A stretch of DNA of 6,375 bases from an uncultured Actinomyces sp. (GTDB lineage Bacteria; Actinomycetota; Actinomycetes; Actinomycetales; Actinomycetaceae), in NCBI GenBank assembly GCA_938028585.1, contig CALIZH010000216.1, forward strand, positions 1 through 6,375, in the 5' to 3' direction. A program made the position numbers and the translations under genes. The notes under the pieces were generated by a model. That model made no database searches. It had not been told where the DNA came from and worked only from the letters and a program-made list of their open reading frames with translations. Each line of letters begins with the position of its first letter. Within the stretch, counting starts at the first letter, position 1. Below, piece by piece: positions 6,015-6,375 of the stretch.

Positions 6015-6375
6015 TTAAAGAATACCCAGCTTGTTCAATTCTTCCCGAACAGCATCGGCGTTTTCCCAGGTCAGCGCAGGTATATCAAGATACTCCGCAG
6101 CCTTGACGTACTCGGAACGATCGTCAATGTAGAGAAGTTCCTGCGGCTCTTTTTGGGACGAAGCAAGTGCCTCTCGATAGATCGCTCTATTCGGTTTTGT
6201 GATACCGATGTGCGAGGAGAAGATCATCGGTCCATTGATGTACCTTTGAGCCCAAACACTTTCCATCACTACCGATGCATGCGTCGCGGGCATATTCGTG
6301 AGCAAGCCTAGGTGATACCCCGCGCTTCTCAGGTCGCTGAGCAGATGCGCCGCCGCTTCATCGATAGCGTGCATT
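6015..6375 (-). CDS. HAD-superfamily hydrolase (C-terminal part; cut by window end)
   Basis: About 120 C-terminal residues are visible, ending NKLGIL before the TAA at 6017-6015. Motif II is LLTN (Thr26-Asn27 counted from the Met at 6374), motif III is the lysine in GITKPNRAIY (K60), and motif IV is LLYIDDRSEYV (Asp84-Asp85). This order and the cap-less spacing fit HAD subfamily IA, closest in pattern to YihX-like sugar-phosphate phosphatases. The nucleophile motif DxDxT would lie upstream, off the right edge. The Met at 6374 is therefore probably internal, and roughly 80 residues are missing if the protein has the usual ~200-residue length. The substrate is unknown. The gene runs convergent to the ligase gene. 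Confidence 0.85.
   Translation of the reverse strand, partial: MHAIDEAAAHLLSDLRSAGYHLGLLTNMPATHASVVMESVWAQRYINGPMIFSSHIGITKPNRAIYREALASSQKEPQELLYIDDRSEYVKAAEYLDIPALTWENADAVREELNKLGIL

Noticed and set aside
1..6375. CRISPR array, insertion sequence or phage genes
   Set aside because: No regularly spaced repeats, transposase, integrase or phage proteins are visible in the window.

Overview
The window looks like chromosomal DNA of an actinobacterium of moderate GC content, perhaps from Actinomycetaceae or a relative; the genus cannot be fixed. Support comes from the CmtR-type ArsR regulator, the likely leaderless start of that gene, an MgtC protein of mycobacterial length, and an aminotransferase/ATP-grasp gene pair of a kind I recall (unverified) from actinobacterial chromosomes. 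Most genes sit at about 52-58% GC by hand count on sample lines. The first ~150 bases are near 70%, so the left edge may belong to an acquired metal-resistance segment.

Layout, left to right. (1) 1-152, minus strand: N-terminal third of a CmtR-like metal-sensing repressor, with a -10 element and a two-tiered palindrome just upstream. (2) 153-617: no intact gene. It holds a possible C-terminal gene remnant (179-304), a strong hairpin of unknown role (377-420) and a good intrinsic terminator for the minus-strand operon (503-555). (3) 618-2701, minus strand: a two-gene ABC transporter operon, ATPase then FtsX-type permease, overlapping by ATGA. (4) 2702-2834: divergent intergenic region. (5) 2835-3539, plus strand: MgtC/SapB-family membrane protein. 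(6) 3540-3635: intergenic region with dyad symmetries. (7) 3636-5921, plus strand: probable operon of a PLP-dependent aminotransferase and a D-Ala-D-Ala-ligase-like ATP-grasp enzyme. (8) 5963-6001: strong terminator hairpin between convergent genes. (9) 6015-6375, minus strand: C-terminal part of a HAD-superfamily hydrolase cut by the window end.

Working together: the ABC pair forms one exporter-type complex. The aminotransferase and ligase are probably co-transcribed and may act on the same amino acid pool, with a cell-wall or small-peptide role as the natural guess. No complete new defence or mobile system is visible. The items most worth a second look are the cmtR control region and island edge, the unexplained 377-420 hairpin, and the altered active-site positions in the Ddl-like enzyme.
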